Origin: Pontibacter liquoris
GTDB lineage: Bacteria > Bacteroidota > Bacteroidia > Cytophagales > Hymenobacteraceae
DNA length: 64,000 bases
Assembly (NCBI RefSeq): GCF_022758235.1
Contig: NZ_JALEBG010000001.1
Location: forward strand, 2,914,001-2,978,000
Direction of reading: 5' to 3'
Position numbers and translations under genes: made by a program. Numbering within the stretch: the first letter of the stretch is position 1; every line of letters starts with the position of its first letter. The notes under the pieces were generated by a model. The model was not told where the DNA came from, did no database searches, and saw only the letters and a program-made list of their open reading frames with translations. This document shows, in pieces, positions 17,533 to 25,866 of the stretch.

Positions 17533-19011
17533 ATGAAACGGTCCATAGTAAACAGAGCAGTGTACTTGCTGGGTGTGGCCATCTACAGCGCCGGCATTCT
17601 CAGTTCCTGCACTACCCAAGCCACCGAGCCAGCCAATATATTGACAGCCGGCACCAGCAGCACCCCGAAAGAACTCCCGGTAGTGGAAGCAGAACTTACT
17701 TCGCCACCAATGGTGCCCAAACCTATCACGCGTAAGACGGCGGCCAAAGTAGTGGTGCGCCTGGAAGTACGGGAAGTTGTAAAAAAACTGGCGGATGGCG
17801 TGGATTATACTTTCTGGACCTTTGGCGGTACCGTGCCGGGTAAGTTTATCCGTATCCGCCAGAATGATGAAGTGGAGTTTCACCTCATGAACCACCCCGA
17901 CAGCAAAAACCCCCACAACATAGACCTGCACGCCGTAACCGGACCGGGCGGTGGCGCTGCCTCTTCCTTTACCCCTCCGGGCCACGAGACAGTGTTCTCT
18001 TTTAAAGCGCTCAACTCCGGTTTGTATGTATATCACTGCGCTACTGCCCCGGTAGGGATGCACATTGCTAACGGCATGTATGGCCTGATACTGGTAGAGC
18101 CCGAAGAAGGCATGGCACCGGTTGACAAGGAGTTCTACGTGATGCAGGGCGACTTTTATACCAAGGGCGCTTTTGGAGCCCCGGGCCTACAGCCTTTCGA
18201 TATGCAGAAAGCCATGGATGAAAAACCTACATACGTGGTGTTTAACGGATCCGTAGGCGCCCTGACCGGCGACAATGCGCTGAAAGCCAAAACAGGCGAA
18301 AAGATTCGCATGTTTGTGGGCAACGGCGGCCCGGGCATGGTTTCCTCTTTCCACCTGATCGGCGAGATCTTCGACACAGTATATCCGGAGGGTAGCTTCA
18401 ACACAAAAACCAACGTGCAAACCACCCTCATACCTGCCGGGGGCGCTGCCATTGCCGAGTTCAAAACCGACGTACCCGGCAACTATGTACTTGTAGACCA
18501 CGCCATTTTCCGGGCGTTTAACAAAGGTGCCTTGGGCATGCTGAAAGTAGAAGGCCCTGAGGACAAGTCTATCTACTCCGGCCAGATCCTGGACAAGATC
18601 TACCTGCCGGAAGGCGGCACCATCCAGGAAATGCCAACAGCCAAAGCGCCTGCCGCGCCGAAAGCAGAATCTAAAGAAGAGCGTATCACACTGGGTAAAG
18701 CTGTTTTTGCCCGCAACTGCCAGGCCTGCCACCAGGCCGAAGGACAAGGGGTGAAAGGCGCCTTCCCGCCGCTGGCAAAATCTGATTACCTGAATGCGGA
18801 TGTGCACCGCGCGATCGGCGTAGTAGCGCATGGCCTGGAAGGACAGATAAAAGTGAATGGCGAGCTCTACAACAGCACCATGCCTAAACTGCAGTTGTCT
18901 GACGAGGAAGTGGCCAACGTGCTGACCTATGTGCTTAATAGCTGGGGCAACAAAGGCGGTGTAGTGACAACCGAAGAGGTGATCAAGACAAAAGCGATCA
19001 GTAAAGAATAA
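17533..19011 (+). CDS. nirK: Copper nitrite reductase fused to a cytochrome c domain
   Basis: 492 aa. The lipoprotein signal has SSC at residue 26. Two cupredoxin domains follow with type 1 copper ligands H128, C169, H177 and M182 and type 2 ligands H133, H168 and probably H323; H274 in SSFHLIGE is another conserved histidine. The segment [16 protein letters not shown] is the class II NirK form. After an Ala/Lys/Pro linker (residues ~365-385) comes a cytochrome c domain with CQACH at 396-400, which would feed electrons to the type 1 copper within the same chain. The enzyme reduces nitrite to NO. nirV follows 12 bp later. Confidence 0.96.
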   Translation: MKRSIVNRAVYLLGVAIYSAGILSSCTTQATEPANILTAGTSSTPKELPVVEAELTSPPMVPKPITRKTAAKVVVRLEVREVVKKLADGVDYTFWTFGGTVPGKFIRIRQNDEVEFHLMNHPDSKNPHNIDLHAVTGPGGGAASSFTPPGHETVFSFKALNSGLYVYHCATAPVGMHIANGMYGLILVEPEEGMAPVDKEFYVMQGDFYTKGAFGAPGLQPFDMQKAMDEKPTYVVFNGSVGALTGDNALKAKTGEKIRMFVGNGGPGMVSSFHLIGEIFDTVYPEGSFNTKTNVQTTLIPAGGAAIAEFKTDVPGNYVLVDHAIFRAFNKGALGMLKVEGPEDKSIYSGQILDKIYLPEGGTIQEMPTAKAPAAPKAESKEERITLGKAVFARNCQACHQAEGQGVKGAFPPLAKSDYLNADVHRAIGVVAHGLEGQIKVNGELYNSTMPKLQLSDEEVANVLTYVLNSWGNKGGVVTTEEVIKTKAISKE

Positions 19012-19022
19012 GTTTTAAGATC

Positions 19023-19820
19023 ATGAACCGACTGCTTCTTTTCCTGCTCCTGCTCTGCTGCCAGCCTTTGCTGGCGCAAAAGAGCACGACCCGGCAAATG
19101 GCACCTGTAGCGAGCGGCACGTTTGTGCCGCTCTATGGTGCTGCAAAAGACCGGGTGCCGGTCAAAGGTTTTCTGCTGGATAAATACCCCGTAACCAATG
19201 CCGAATTCCTGGCTTTTGTGAAGCAGCAACCCAAGTGGCAGAAATCAGCTGTAAAAAAAGTTTTTGCCGACCAGAATTACCTTCGCCACTGGGCCTCGGA
19301 CCAAAGTATAGGACCTGATGCTGCCAAGCTAAACAACAGCCCGGTGATCAACGTGTCGTGGTTTGCGGCCAAGGCTTATTGCGAGTGCCAGGGCAAGCGG
19401 CTGCCCACCGTTAATGAATGGGAATATGCCGCTCTGGCCAGCGAAACAAAACGCGACGCGACCAACGACGAAGCCTTTTACCAGCGCAGTCTGGAATGGT
19501 ACAGCCAGCCAAACCCCAAGTACCTGCCTGCGGTGCAAAGCAGTTTCCGCAATTACTATGGCGTGTACGGCATGATTGGGCTGGTGTGGGAATGGACCTC
19601 GGACTTCAATTCGGCAATGCTGCAGAGCGATGCCCGCGCCGGCAACAGCAACGACCAGCAGCAGTTCTGCGGCGCCGGTGCCAGCAACGCTACCAATGTA
19701 AAAAACTACGTGGCCTTTATGCGCTACGCCTTCCGCTCCAGTTTAAAACCCAGCTACACGGTGGGTAACCTGGGCTTCAGGTGCGCCCAAAGCAGCAAAG
19801 TAGAGCTAGCAAGGCGGTAA
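19023..19820 (+). CDS. nirV: NirV-like formylglycine-generating-enzyme family protein
   Basis: 265 aa with a Sec signal peptide (ending LLAQ) and an SUMF1/FGE fold: KYPVTNAEFLAFV near the N-terminus, VSWFAAKAYCECQGKRLPTVNEWEYAA, GLVWEWTSDF and the C-terminal NLGFRCA. Genes of this type next to nirK are called nirV; their exact role in nitrite reduction is not known. The 12-bp spacing to nirK indicates a single operon. Confidence 0.88.
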   Translation: MNRLLLFLLLLCCQPLLAQKSTTRQMAPVASGTFVPLYGAAKDRVPVKGFLLDKYPVTNAEFLAFVKQQPKWQKSAVKKVFADQNYLRHWASDQSIGPDAAKLNNSPVINVSWFAAKAYCECQGKRLPTVNEWEYAALASETKRDATNDEAFYQRSLEWYSQPNPKYLPAVQSSFRNYYGVYGMIGLVWEWTSDFNSAMLQSDARAGNSNDQQQFCGAGASNATNVKNYVAFMRYAFRSSLKPSYTVGNLGFRCAQSSKVELARR

Positions 19821-19865
19821 TAAGTAGAAGGCACTTCATTTCACTTAAAAGATAAACCCTAGCCA

Positions 19866-20010
19866 GGTGCCCTTTTGACGATTTTTTGTTTGAGCGTTCA
19901 GCGAGTTCAAAATCGTCTTGATTCTTTTGCTTCCTTTTCTCTTATCGAGGGCCCCTACCCCCATCAAGGAGAAAAGGAAGGCCCCGCCGGCGAGGCGAAA
20001 AGCCAGCAAT
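19866..20010 (-). repeat. Dispersed structured repeat, copy 1
   Basis: It matches the element at 35288-35410 in inverted orientation, including the flank GCTGGCTTTTCGCCTCGCC. Two hairpins are conserved: stem A 19877-19885 with 19909-19917 (GACGATTTT/AAAATCGTC) and stem B 19931-19941 with 19969-19979. The loop of stem B is longer here than in copy 2. A minus-strand reading frame of 65 codons across it is judged spurious. Confidence 0.75.
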
Positions 20011-20077
20011 GAAATATCAGTGCTAAAGTGGGTAACAGACACCTACTAAAAAGAACAAAATATAACCGATTATACTT

Positions 20078-20731
20078 ATGAAACGCTTCACTTACCCCCT
20101 GCTCCTGGCCCTGGCCATTGGTTTTGCCGCATGCCAGCCGCAAGAACATAGCTGCTGCGTGAAACCTACTGCGGCCGCTGATCATAACCATAACGCAGCT
20201 GTTACCACGGTAGCAAACACAAGCGGCGCCCTCACCGACATGTCGCTTTACAACCTGACCTCTGATTGGACTAACCAGAACAACCAGAAAATGAAGCTGG
20301 AAAAGCTGCGCGGCAAAGCACAGCTGGTGGCCATGATCTATACCAGCTGCGGGTATGCCTGCCCCAGAACGGTAGCCGATCTGAAAAGCATCGAACAGGA
20401 ACTGGGCAAGTATAAAATTGGAGATGTAGGCATTGTGCTCGTTTCCATGGACCCGGACCGCGATACGCCTGCCAAGCTAAAAGCGTTTGCGAAAGCCAAC
20501 CAGCTCGATACCCGCACCTGGACGCTGCTGACAAGCCAGCCCGACGACATCCAGGAACTGGCTGCCCTGTTGAATGTGAAGTATAGCAAAGACCTGAACG
20601 GCAATTTTTCGCACTCCAACATCATTACCGTGCTCAACGCCCAGGGCGAGATCGTGCACCAGCAGGAAGGCCTGGGCACTGCCCCCACCCAAACAGTAAA
20701 AGTGATCCAGGGTCTCGCCAAAGCAATTTAA
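20078..20731 (+). CDS. SCO1/SenC family copper chaperone lipoprotein
   Basis: 217 aa. The lipobox is in GFAACQP (C19) and is followed by a His/Cys-rich stretch (EHSCCVKP, DHNHN). The thioredoxin-like domain has the copper-binding TSCGYACP motif near residue 90 and a histidine in FSHSNIITVLN. SCO proteins load CuA sites or reduce their cysteines; here the targets could be NosZ, NirK or an oxidase. No FNR-type site was found in front of it. Confidence 0.9.
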   Translation: MKRFTYPLLLALAIGFAACQPQEHSCCVKPTAAADHNHNAAVTTVANTSGALTDMSLYNLTSDWTNQNNQKMKLEKLRGKAQLVAMIYTSCGYACPRTVADLKSIEQELGKYKIGDVGIVLVSMDPDRDTPAKLKAFAKANQLDTRTWTLLTSQPDDIQELAALLNVKYSKDLNGNFSHSNIITVLNAQGEIVHQQEGLGTAPTQTVKVIQGLAKAI

Positions 20732-20777
20732 GCAAGGCTAGTGGCCATACTACAGGACGGTATTCGTTACCTGTCCT

Positions 20778-20832
20778 ACCAAACAAAAAGAGCGCTGCCG
20801 AGGCTATTCCGGCAGCGCTCTTTTTGTTTGGT
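20778..20832. terminator. Long perfect hairpin terminator after the SCO gene
   Basis: A stem of 23 bp (20778-20800 with 20810-20832), GC-rich inside and A/T-rich outside, so that it ends in a T run on either strand. Confidence 0.88.
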
Positions 20833-20897
20833 ACAACCCTGGGGGTAGCCGCTAATTACCAGTCTGCAAGTATGGCTGCTGGCAAACCCTGTAAATA

Positions 20898-20943
20898 CCA
20901 GGGGCGGCTACTCCCGGTATGATCCGGAAATAGCCGCCCCTGG
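20898..20943. terminator. Hairpin downstream of the universal stress gene
   Basis: A perfect 13-bp stem (CCAGGGGCGGCTA with its complement) with a 20-nt loop. There is no T run, so it may be a palindromic repeat instead of a terminator. Confidence 0.45.
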
Positions 20944-20978
20944 CGTATTAAACGAACGGATCGCTCCGCTTTGGTTCC

Positions 20979-21893
20979 TTAAAGACCGGCTACCCGGGCA
21001 AGCTCCGCCAGCTGTCGCTCGTGTTGTTTGTTGGCGCAGTTGGTGCAGCAAGTGGAGCAGGGCTTGGTTTTATGCTGATGGAAGGTAAGCAGGGGCACTT
21101 GTGTATGGTATGCCAGCGTTTTAACGTAATTACTGCTGAAGAGGCGCTCCATCAGGTAGGTATCCTGGGTAGCCAGCACCAGCATCTCAGCCGCCAGATC
21201 AGAAGCAAAATCACTGATCCCTTCCAGCATGTCTTCTTCTTCCAGCAACCGCAGGGTTACCTCGTAGCCCGAAAGCAAGGCCTGCACTTCGCGTAGCGCG
21301 GTTTTCATTTGGCAAAGCTGGCTCCGCTGGGCCGCGGTGTATACCTGTACAAGCGTTAGCTGCGCTTTGGCCTGTTTTGCAAACGCTGCTATTCGCAGCA
21401 ATACCTTGGGGTCCTGATCGGTAAAATCGGTGGCAAACACCAGGTTCTGAAGCGGCGTAAATGTAGCTGCAGCAGGTACTACCATGACGGGGCAGGTAAC
21501 GGCTTCCATTACACCGGCCGCATGGTTGTTGCGCTCTTTTGGATCTTCCGGCAGCGAACAGGCTTCCATCAGCACCAGGTCTACAGCATATTCTGTTACC
21601 GCCGCGGCAATGCTTTTACGCAGGTTGCTTGGGCGCACCAGGCATTCGAACGTGGTAAATCCCGTGCCCGGCTTGTATTGCCGCATCAGCACCCGCTCGG
21701 CAAACTGGCGGAACGACTGAATGATACGGTTTTGCTGTGTGTAGGTCAGCTCCGGCACCTGGGCGGCATAAAGCAATATGAGCTCTGCCCCAAGTCCTTT
21801 TGCCAGATGCCCGGCATAACTCAACAGCTTCTCTCCTTCCTGGTTAAACTGGATAGGCACCAGTATGCGCTTGATTACGTTTAGCTTGCTCAT
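20979..21893 (-). CDS. Tandem universal stress protein with a cysteine-rich tail
   Basis: 304 aa made of two Usp domains (RILVPIQFN near residue 9 and NLVFATDFTDQ near 150). The C-terminus carries CSTCCTNC, a compact cluster of four cysteines within eight residues, unusual for Usp proteins and suited to metal binding or redox sensing. Genes of this class are often induced at low oxygen. Degenerate tandem FNR-type sites precede the gene in the same geometry as in the denitrification promoters. Confidence 0.85.
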   Translation of the reverse strand: MSKLNVIKRILVPIQFNQEGEKLLSYAGHLAKGLGAELILLYAAQVPELTYTQQNRIIQSFRQFAERVLMRQYKPGTGFTTFECLVRPSNLRKSIAAAVTEYAVDLVLMEACSLPEDPKERNNHAAGVMEAVTCPVMVVPAAATFTPLQNLVFATDFTDQDPKVLLRIAAFAKQAKAQLTLVQVYTAAQRSQLCQMKTALREVQALLSGYEVTLRLLEEEDMLEGISDFASDLAAEMLVLATQDTYLMERLFSSNYVKTLAYHTQVPLLTFHQHKTKPCSTCCTNCANKQHERQLAELARVAGL

Positions 21894-21920
21894 AGGCTTA
21901 TACTTTTACATTTATTCACG

Positions 21921-21985
21921 TAAAGCTCGCAAACCAACAGCAACAAGGCAGTGATGAAAAACAGCTGAAAAGATGATAACCCTCA
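21921..21985 (-). promoter_or_regulatory. Degenerate tandem FNR/CRP-type sites before the Usp gene
   Basis: TGAT-GAAA-AACA (21952-21963) and TGAT-AACC-CTCA (21974-21985) each have one mismatch to TGAY-N4-RTCA and are 22 bp apart. At the matching distance lies GAGCTTTA (21921-21928 on the minus strand), a weak -7 element. The geometry fits; the sequence match is modest. Confidence 0.42.
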
Positions 21986-22000
21986 TTGGATCTTTTCAGC
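21964..22000. repeat. Perfect inverted repeat in the 21.9-22.2 kb gap
   Basis: The 11-bp arms GCTGAAAAGAT and its complement enclose a 15-nt loop; the hairpin overlaps the distal activator site of the Usp gene. It could be a terminator for the minus-strand cupin gene (TGTTTTTC follows) or an operator. The rest of the 340-bp gap (22001-22232) holds no feature I can support apart from two AAGTATA-type motifs. Confidence 0.5.
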
Positions 22001-22232
22001 AAAAATATATGCAACCCACCCCGCGATAGCTCACAAGCAGAAGCCAGGAAAATAAATCCGGCAGACGGCAGCAAGTATAACACGCTTCGGTCAGGAGCTT
22101 TTTCTCCTGTAAAGCATTATGGAAAAGAATGGAAAGTAAGTTTGGCGAGGAAGGCAGAAGGTACTGCTTTATACTTTGCGAAACGCGGAAGTTCCTATAC
22201 CTGTGGCTTAGCCGGCAGAGGCTTCTGCTTTC

Positions 22233-22529
22233 CTAAGCTTTCTCTTTCAGAAGTAAAAACACGCTTTCTTCCAGGCCGGTTACTTCGTGGGGCACCGTGG
22301 CAGGTATATCGAAGGTGTTGTGCTCCGCCACTTCGGTGGTTGTTCCTTCCATTTCGAAAGCGATTTTGCCTTTTAAAACAACAAGCATGGCTGGCGTGGC
22401 ACTCATATGCTTTTTAAGCACCTGCCCTTTTTTCAGGCCAATGGCGATAACCTGTACCTTGTCTGAATTGCGAACGGGCAGCGTAGCCGGTCGATCGTCT
22501 TGGAGGTGGAGTTCTTTTATAATATTCAT
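22233..22529 (-). CDS. Small cupin-domain protein
   Basis: 98 aa, a single beta-barrel cupin with GLKKGQVLKKHMSATPAMLVVLKGKIAFEMEG and IPATVPHEVTGLEES. Metal-binding residues are reduced: the first motif has one histidine (KKHMSA). It belongs to the same type as the gene at 23509-23790. The function is unknown; it could bind a small ligand or NO/O2-linked metal. Confidence 0.75.
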   Translation of the reverse strand: MNIIKELHLQDDRPATLPVRNSDKVQVIAIGLKKGQVLKKHMSATPAMLVVLKGKIAFEMEGTTTEVAEHNTFDIPATVPHEVTGLEESVFLLLKEKA

Positions 22530-22593
22530 ACTTATATTTTTTAGTGTGTGGCTGTTGCTGTATCATCATGTATAAGCCACTCTTTTAAGGAGA

Positions 22594-22920
22594 TCAGGCA
22601 GCATCCACCACCTGCACCACCAAGCCGTTTATACTTTTATTCACCATGATTTGGCAGGCCAGGTGGCTGTTTTCCTGCACATCGGCTAAGCGCGCCAGGG
22701 TTGTATGCTCTACCCCGTCATGGAAAAACATGCCGGTCGGGGCATGCCATACATGCACATGGCAGGTTCCGCAGCGCCCCACGCCTTTGCACTCGCCAAA
22801 GTCTTCGATGTATACCTTGTCGTAGATCAGCATCATTAAGTTGCGGTATTCGCCATCGTACGTTTACAGCTCATGCGTTTCGACGTAGGCATGCACCGTT
22901 ATCCTGATATCTTTTTCCAT
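22594..22920 (-). pseudogene. 2Fe-2S ferredoxin with an in-frame TAA stop
   Basis: From the ATG at 22920 the frame reads MEKDIRITVHAYVETHEL, then a TAA (22864-22866), then continues in the same frame as TYDGEYRNLMMLIYDKVYIEDFGECKGVGRC and on to the end. The joined 108-residue sequence looks like a complete ferredoxin with the cysteine pattern Cx5CxxC and a fourth cysteine in LACQI. An internal ATG at 22836 could give an 80-aa product that keeps the cysteines but lacks the first strands. A single base change (CAA or GAA to TAA) explains it. It may be a true nonsense mutation or a sequencing error. Confidence 0.75.
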
Positions 22921-22961
22921 ACGCCTGGCAAAGTCCTGCTTCTACTTCCGTCAGCCCCAGG

Positions 22962-23399
22962 CTACACCAGGTTCTTGATGAACGCAGTGCCCTGGTTCAG
23001 CTCATTTGCTAACTGCCCGAGGGTGGTATGCTGAAAGACATCCCGAAGCGACTCGCGGGCTGCTTTAAACTTGTCGTGCATAGGACAGGGATGCGTTTCG
23101 GAGCATTTTTTCAGTCCCAGGCCGCACTCCCTAAATACCGAAGTGCCATCAATTGCATTTACGATCGTGATAACGGGCTGCTCAAGCTGGTAATCTTCGA
23201 TATAAAATCCGCCATATGGCCCTTTGAGCGAGGTAAGGATGCGATGCTTGTTCAGGATCTGCAGAATTTTGGCCGTAAAAGCTTCCGGGGCATCTACCTC
23301 TTTGGCAATATCCTTCACGTTCAGCTTTACGCCTTTTCCGGCCTGCGAGGCAACATAAACAGCTGCCCGGATCCCATATTTACACGTTTTCGATATCAT
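22962..23399 (-). CDS. Rrf2-family transcriptional regulator with three cysteines
   Basis: 145 aa. The N-terminal winged helix begins MISKTCKYGIRAAVYVA and is followed by the dimerisation helix. Three cysteines in ECGLGLKKCSETHPCPMH (spacing Cx6Cx5C) would hold a Fe-S cluster, as in NsrR and IscR. In a cluster with a ferredoxin, cupins, a truncated hemoglobin and denitrification genes, an NO-sensing NsrR-like role is a fair guess; IscR-like control is the alternative. It ends 42 bp before the ferredoxin gene. Confidence 0.88.
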   Translation of the reverse strand: MISKTCKYGIRAAVYVASQAGKGVKLNVKDIAKEVDAPEAFTAKILQILNKHRILTSLKGPYGGFYIEDYQLEQPVITIVNAIDGTSVFRECGLGLKKCSETHPCPMHDKFKAARESLRDVFQHTTLGQLANELNQGTAFIKNLV

Positions 23400-23508
23400 C
23401 CTGATTCATCCGTTACTTTATCTTGCAATAATATGGATTTCCTGCCAGCACAGAGGTAAAACAGGGCACTGCCCTTTTGTTGTGCTGCTGAAGTATAATG
23501 GGTTGGCT

Positions 23509-23790
23509 TCAGAGGTTGGTAAATTTGATCTGTGCCTGGCCGGCCAGCACCACGTAGGCGCTAAAATCTTCGAGCACCTGCAGGCTGTGGGGCAAACCGG
23601 CCGGAATGTGCCAGGTAGCACCCTGCACCAGTTCCACTTCCTTATCCGGCAACTGCAGCTTTACTTTTCCCTTTTCCAGGATCAGGAACGCATCGGATGA
23701 AGCAAAATGCTGGGGCATTTTTTCGCCTTTAGCTAACGTTACCTTCAACACTTTGTAGGCGGCATTCGCATGTATTTCTTTCATCTCCAT
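23509..23790 (-). CDS. Small cupin-domain protein
   Basis: 93 aa. LAKGEKMPQHFASSDAFLILEKGKVKLQLPDKEVEL is followed by IPAGLPHSLQVLEDFSAYVVLAG, a one-domain cupin with histidines in both motifs. It starts 35 bp after the truncated hemoglobin stop codon and is probably in the same transcript. It is a relative of the 98-aa cupin at 22233. Confidence 0.78.
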   Translation of the reverse strand: MEMKEIHANAAYKVLKVTLAKGEKMPQHFASSDAFLILEKGKVKLQLPDKEVELVQGATWHIPAGLPHSLQVLEDFSAYVVLAGQAQIKFTNL

Positions 23791-23825
23791 GGTGTTATAG
23801 TTTAGCCATAAAGCCTTATAGCCCT

Positions 23826-24221
23826 TTATACTAGCGTTACTTTGCCTGTCCCTTTCAGACCATCGATGCGGCGCGCAAAATTGGTGGCCATAATCAGCGC
23901 ACGGTTCTTTGCTTCATCGGCCATAGGCCCTTCAAAATAAGTATCCACAGTGGTGTTAAAGAGCGAGAGCCAGCGGTTAAAGTGCTCACCGCCTACAGGC
24001 ATGGTGGCGTGTTTGGCAAAAGGGTTGCCGGTATAGCCTTTCACGCCGAAAAGCGCCGCGTTCCAGAAGGTATACATCTTCTCGAGGTGCGGTTGCCAGT
24101 AGGTGTTAAGCCTGAAAAGAAAAATGGGCGCCAGCAGTTCATCATTGCGCACTAACGTATAAAACTCATCTACGAGCACCTTTATATCTTCCAGTCCGGT
24201 AATATCGTGTTTGGTTATCAT
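23826..24221 (-). CDS. Group III truncated hemoglobin
   Basis: About 131 aa from the ATG at 24221 (MITKHDITG). Family features are LVDEFYTLVRNDELLAPIF, the LEKMYTFWNAALFG segment and the proximal region KHATMPVGGEHFNRWLSLF. These proteins bind O2 and NO and are often linked to nitrosative stress. The ATG at 24221 is chosen because a perfect -7 element TAAATTTG lies 28 bp upstream, which rules out the longer in-frame start. Confidence 0.88.
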   Translation of the reverse strand: MITKHDITGLEDIKVLVDEFYTLVRNDELLAPIFLFRLNTYWQPHLEKMYTFWNAALFGVKGYTGNPFAKHATMPVGGEHFNRWLSLFNTTVDTYFEGPMADEAKNRALIMATNFARRIDGLKGTGKVTLV

Positions 24222-24248
24222 GGCATCAGGGCAAAAATGCATAAAGGA

Positions 24249-24256
24249 CAAATTTA
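24249..24256 (-). promoter_or_regulatory. -7 promoter element of the truncated hemoglobin gene
   Basis: TAAATTTG on the minus strand matches TAnnTTTG exactly. No TGAY-N4-RTCA site stands at 36.5 or 58.5 bp, so this promoter seems to lie outside the FNR-type group. Confidence 0.55.
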
Positions 24257-24436
24257 TCTTATTTATACTAATCAAAAAACAGACGCAGCTGCTCCAAGCC
24301 ACATCCGTATACTTTGCCGGCATTTTACACGTTCAACGCGCCTCCGTCCACCTGCTGTTGCAATCTAAGTAAAGGAGTGCTCTTCAGTAAAGGATGTACC
24401 AAAGGCTAAACTTACTCCCACATTTGCCAGTTTATT

Positions 24437-25156
24437 TTACTCCGGCTTACTGCAGCACATGGTGATCTCTTTTTTATGGGCGGCCGTTTCGGTTACCTTC
24501 GGGCTGATGTAGGGAATGCCCAGGCCCAGGCCGCGCACGATAAACAGCATGGCCAAAGCCATCCCTCCATAGGGCACTGCTTTGTTAAAGGTATGGCGCA
24601 GCTTCAGGCTGATGAATTTGCCGGATAATGACACCAGGAACATGAGCGGAAACGTACCAAGCCCGAAGAGCAGCATGTACAGCATCGCTCCCGTTACGCC
24701 CGGCGCGCTGATGGCACCCGAAAGGGCAATGTATACAAAGCCACAGGGCAGCAGGCCATTCAGCAAACCAACCATAGACAGGGCACCGAGCGAGTTCTGC
24801 TGAAAAAAATAGCCCAGCTTGTGGCGCACCCAAACCATCAGTTTATCGGTGCCAAATACCTTAGCCGCTTTGCCTTTGGAGGTGGCCGGCAAGACCAGCA
24901 ACAACAGGATCAACACCCCCGATGTGATAGAGACCGCCTGTTGTAACCCGGCCATTTGCAGCGATTGCCCGAAAGCACCGGCCAGTGCGCCTAGCAAAGT
25001 ATAGGTGGTGAGTCGCCCCCCATTGTACAGGAGCCGGCCTGCGTAAAAACGCCAGCCGTTGCTCCCGCCAAATGGTAAGGCCATCGCGATGGGGCCGCAC
25101 ATCCCAACACAATGGAAACTGCCTAACAACCCGAATAAGAATCCTGCCCAGATCAT
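24437..25156 (-). CDS. SafE/TauE-type membrane protein of the cbb3 cluster
   Basis: 239 aa with six membrane segments. The motif FHCVGMCGP at the N-terminus and LLPCGFVY in the middle carry cysteines typical of the COG2836 group found next to cbb3 oxidase genes, probably for copper or heme-related transport. The C-terminus ends in MCCSKPE. It starts 4 bp after fixH and closes the ccoG operon. Confidence 0.82.
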   Translation of the reverse strand: MIWAGFLFGLLGSFHCVGMCGPIAMALPFGGSNGWRFYAGRLLYNGGRLTTYTLLGALAGAFGQSLQMAGLQQAVSITSGVLILLLLVLPATSKGKAAKVFGTDKLMVWVRHKLGYFFQQNSLGALSMVGLLNGLLPCGFVYIALSGAISAPGVTGAMLYMLLFGLGTFPLMFLVSLSGKFISLKLRHTFNKAVPYGGMALAMLFIVRGLGLGIPYISPKVTETAAHKKEITMCCSKPE

Positions 25157-25160
25157 GGCT

Positions 25161-25640
25161 TTATTCTATCACGATTGTTTTTTCTGAGTAATAATTTTCA
25201 CTGCCGGCGCTATAGTTCAGGCGCACTTTCCAGAGGCCTTTCTGCAGCTTTTCGGTATTGAGCAACTGGCTCCGATCGGCATCCAGCTGTAGGGGCAGTT
25301 CAAAATCCAGCTTGTCGTCTGATGGCCGGAAGAAGTTGATCTTGCCGCTGATGTTTTTGCCGGCAAAGCTTTCGGGTAACTGCAGCGTAATAGTTTGCCC
25401 GGCAGCATGGTAGTCTATCGCCACGTTGCCTGCAGCATTGGTGCGGCCCACCGTGTCCATATGGTCCTGGTAGGCCAGCTCCTGCTCGTAGTAATTAGTG
25501 CTCACCAGGTCCACGTCCTGGCGCATGGCCCGGTACACAAACGAGGCAATATAGCCCATGAACAGCAGCAAGGCCGCTACAATGGCATAAGGCCACCAGG
25601 TGAAGCTTTTCTTTGTTTCTTGATTATGTATAGTTGCCAT
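25161..25640 (-). CDS. ccoH: FixH/CcoH family protein
   Basis: 159 aa with one N-terminal membrane helix (WPYAIVAALLLFMGYIASF) and a periplasmic beta-rich domain. The segment DVDLVSTNYYEQELAYQDHM just after the helix is the FixH hallmark. It helps assemble cbb3 oxidase together with CcoG, CcoI and CcoS. Confidence 0.88.
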   Translation of the reverse strand: MATIHNQETKKSFTWWPYAIVAALLLFMGYIASFVYRAMRQDVDLVSTNYYEQELAYQDHMDTVGRTNAAGNVAIDYHAAGQTITLQLPESFAGKNISGKINFFRPSDDKLDFELPLQLDADRSQLLNTEKLQKGLWKVRLNYSAGSENYYSEKTIVIE

Positions 25641-25739
25641 TTTCGTAAGGTGCTAATTTTTTAATGTGTGATGTGGGGCCTCTATGGAGGGGGAATTTCT
25701 ACTGTTTTTGCTCTTTCAGATTTTCTGATTCTCTACTGC

Positions 25740-25768
25740 CACAAGTGTTAAGCGCAGCGTCACTTGTG
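25740..25768. repeat. 29-bp palindromic repeat, copy 1
   Basis: CACAAGTG and CACTTGTG arms flank a 13-nt core. A near-identical 29-mer in the other orientation lies at 31693-31721. It is located in the 226-bp gap between ccoG and fixH. Confidence 0.55.
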
Positions 25769-25866
25769 ATGTACAATCGGGCAAGTCTCCATACTTGCAT
25801 GAGCTACTCTTTTATACTTCCGAAAGCCCTGTTTCTTCTATCTTACATCTTGTGTCCTTTTCCGAC

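Noticed and set aside
19845..20042. 65-codon minus-strand frame
   Set aside because: It coincides with the structured repeat, whose second copy at 35288-35410 has indels that break the frame; selection is on pairing, not on protein.
20040..20077. FNR-type site before the SCO gene
   Set aside because: No TGAY-N4-RTCA sequence is present in the leader, and the gap is filled by the structured repeat.
21986..22417. 143-codon plus-strand frame between the Usp and cupin genes
   Set aside because: No domain, odd composition, and it overlaps the cupin gene on the other strand.
24249..24310. FNR-type control of the truncated hemoglobin gene
   Set aside because: The -7 element is perfect, but the positions 36.5 and 58.5 bp upstream hold no match to the site.
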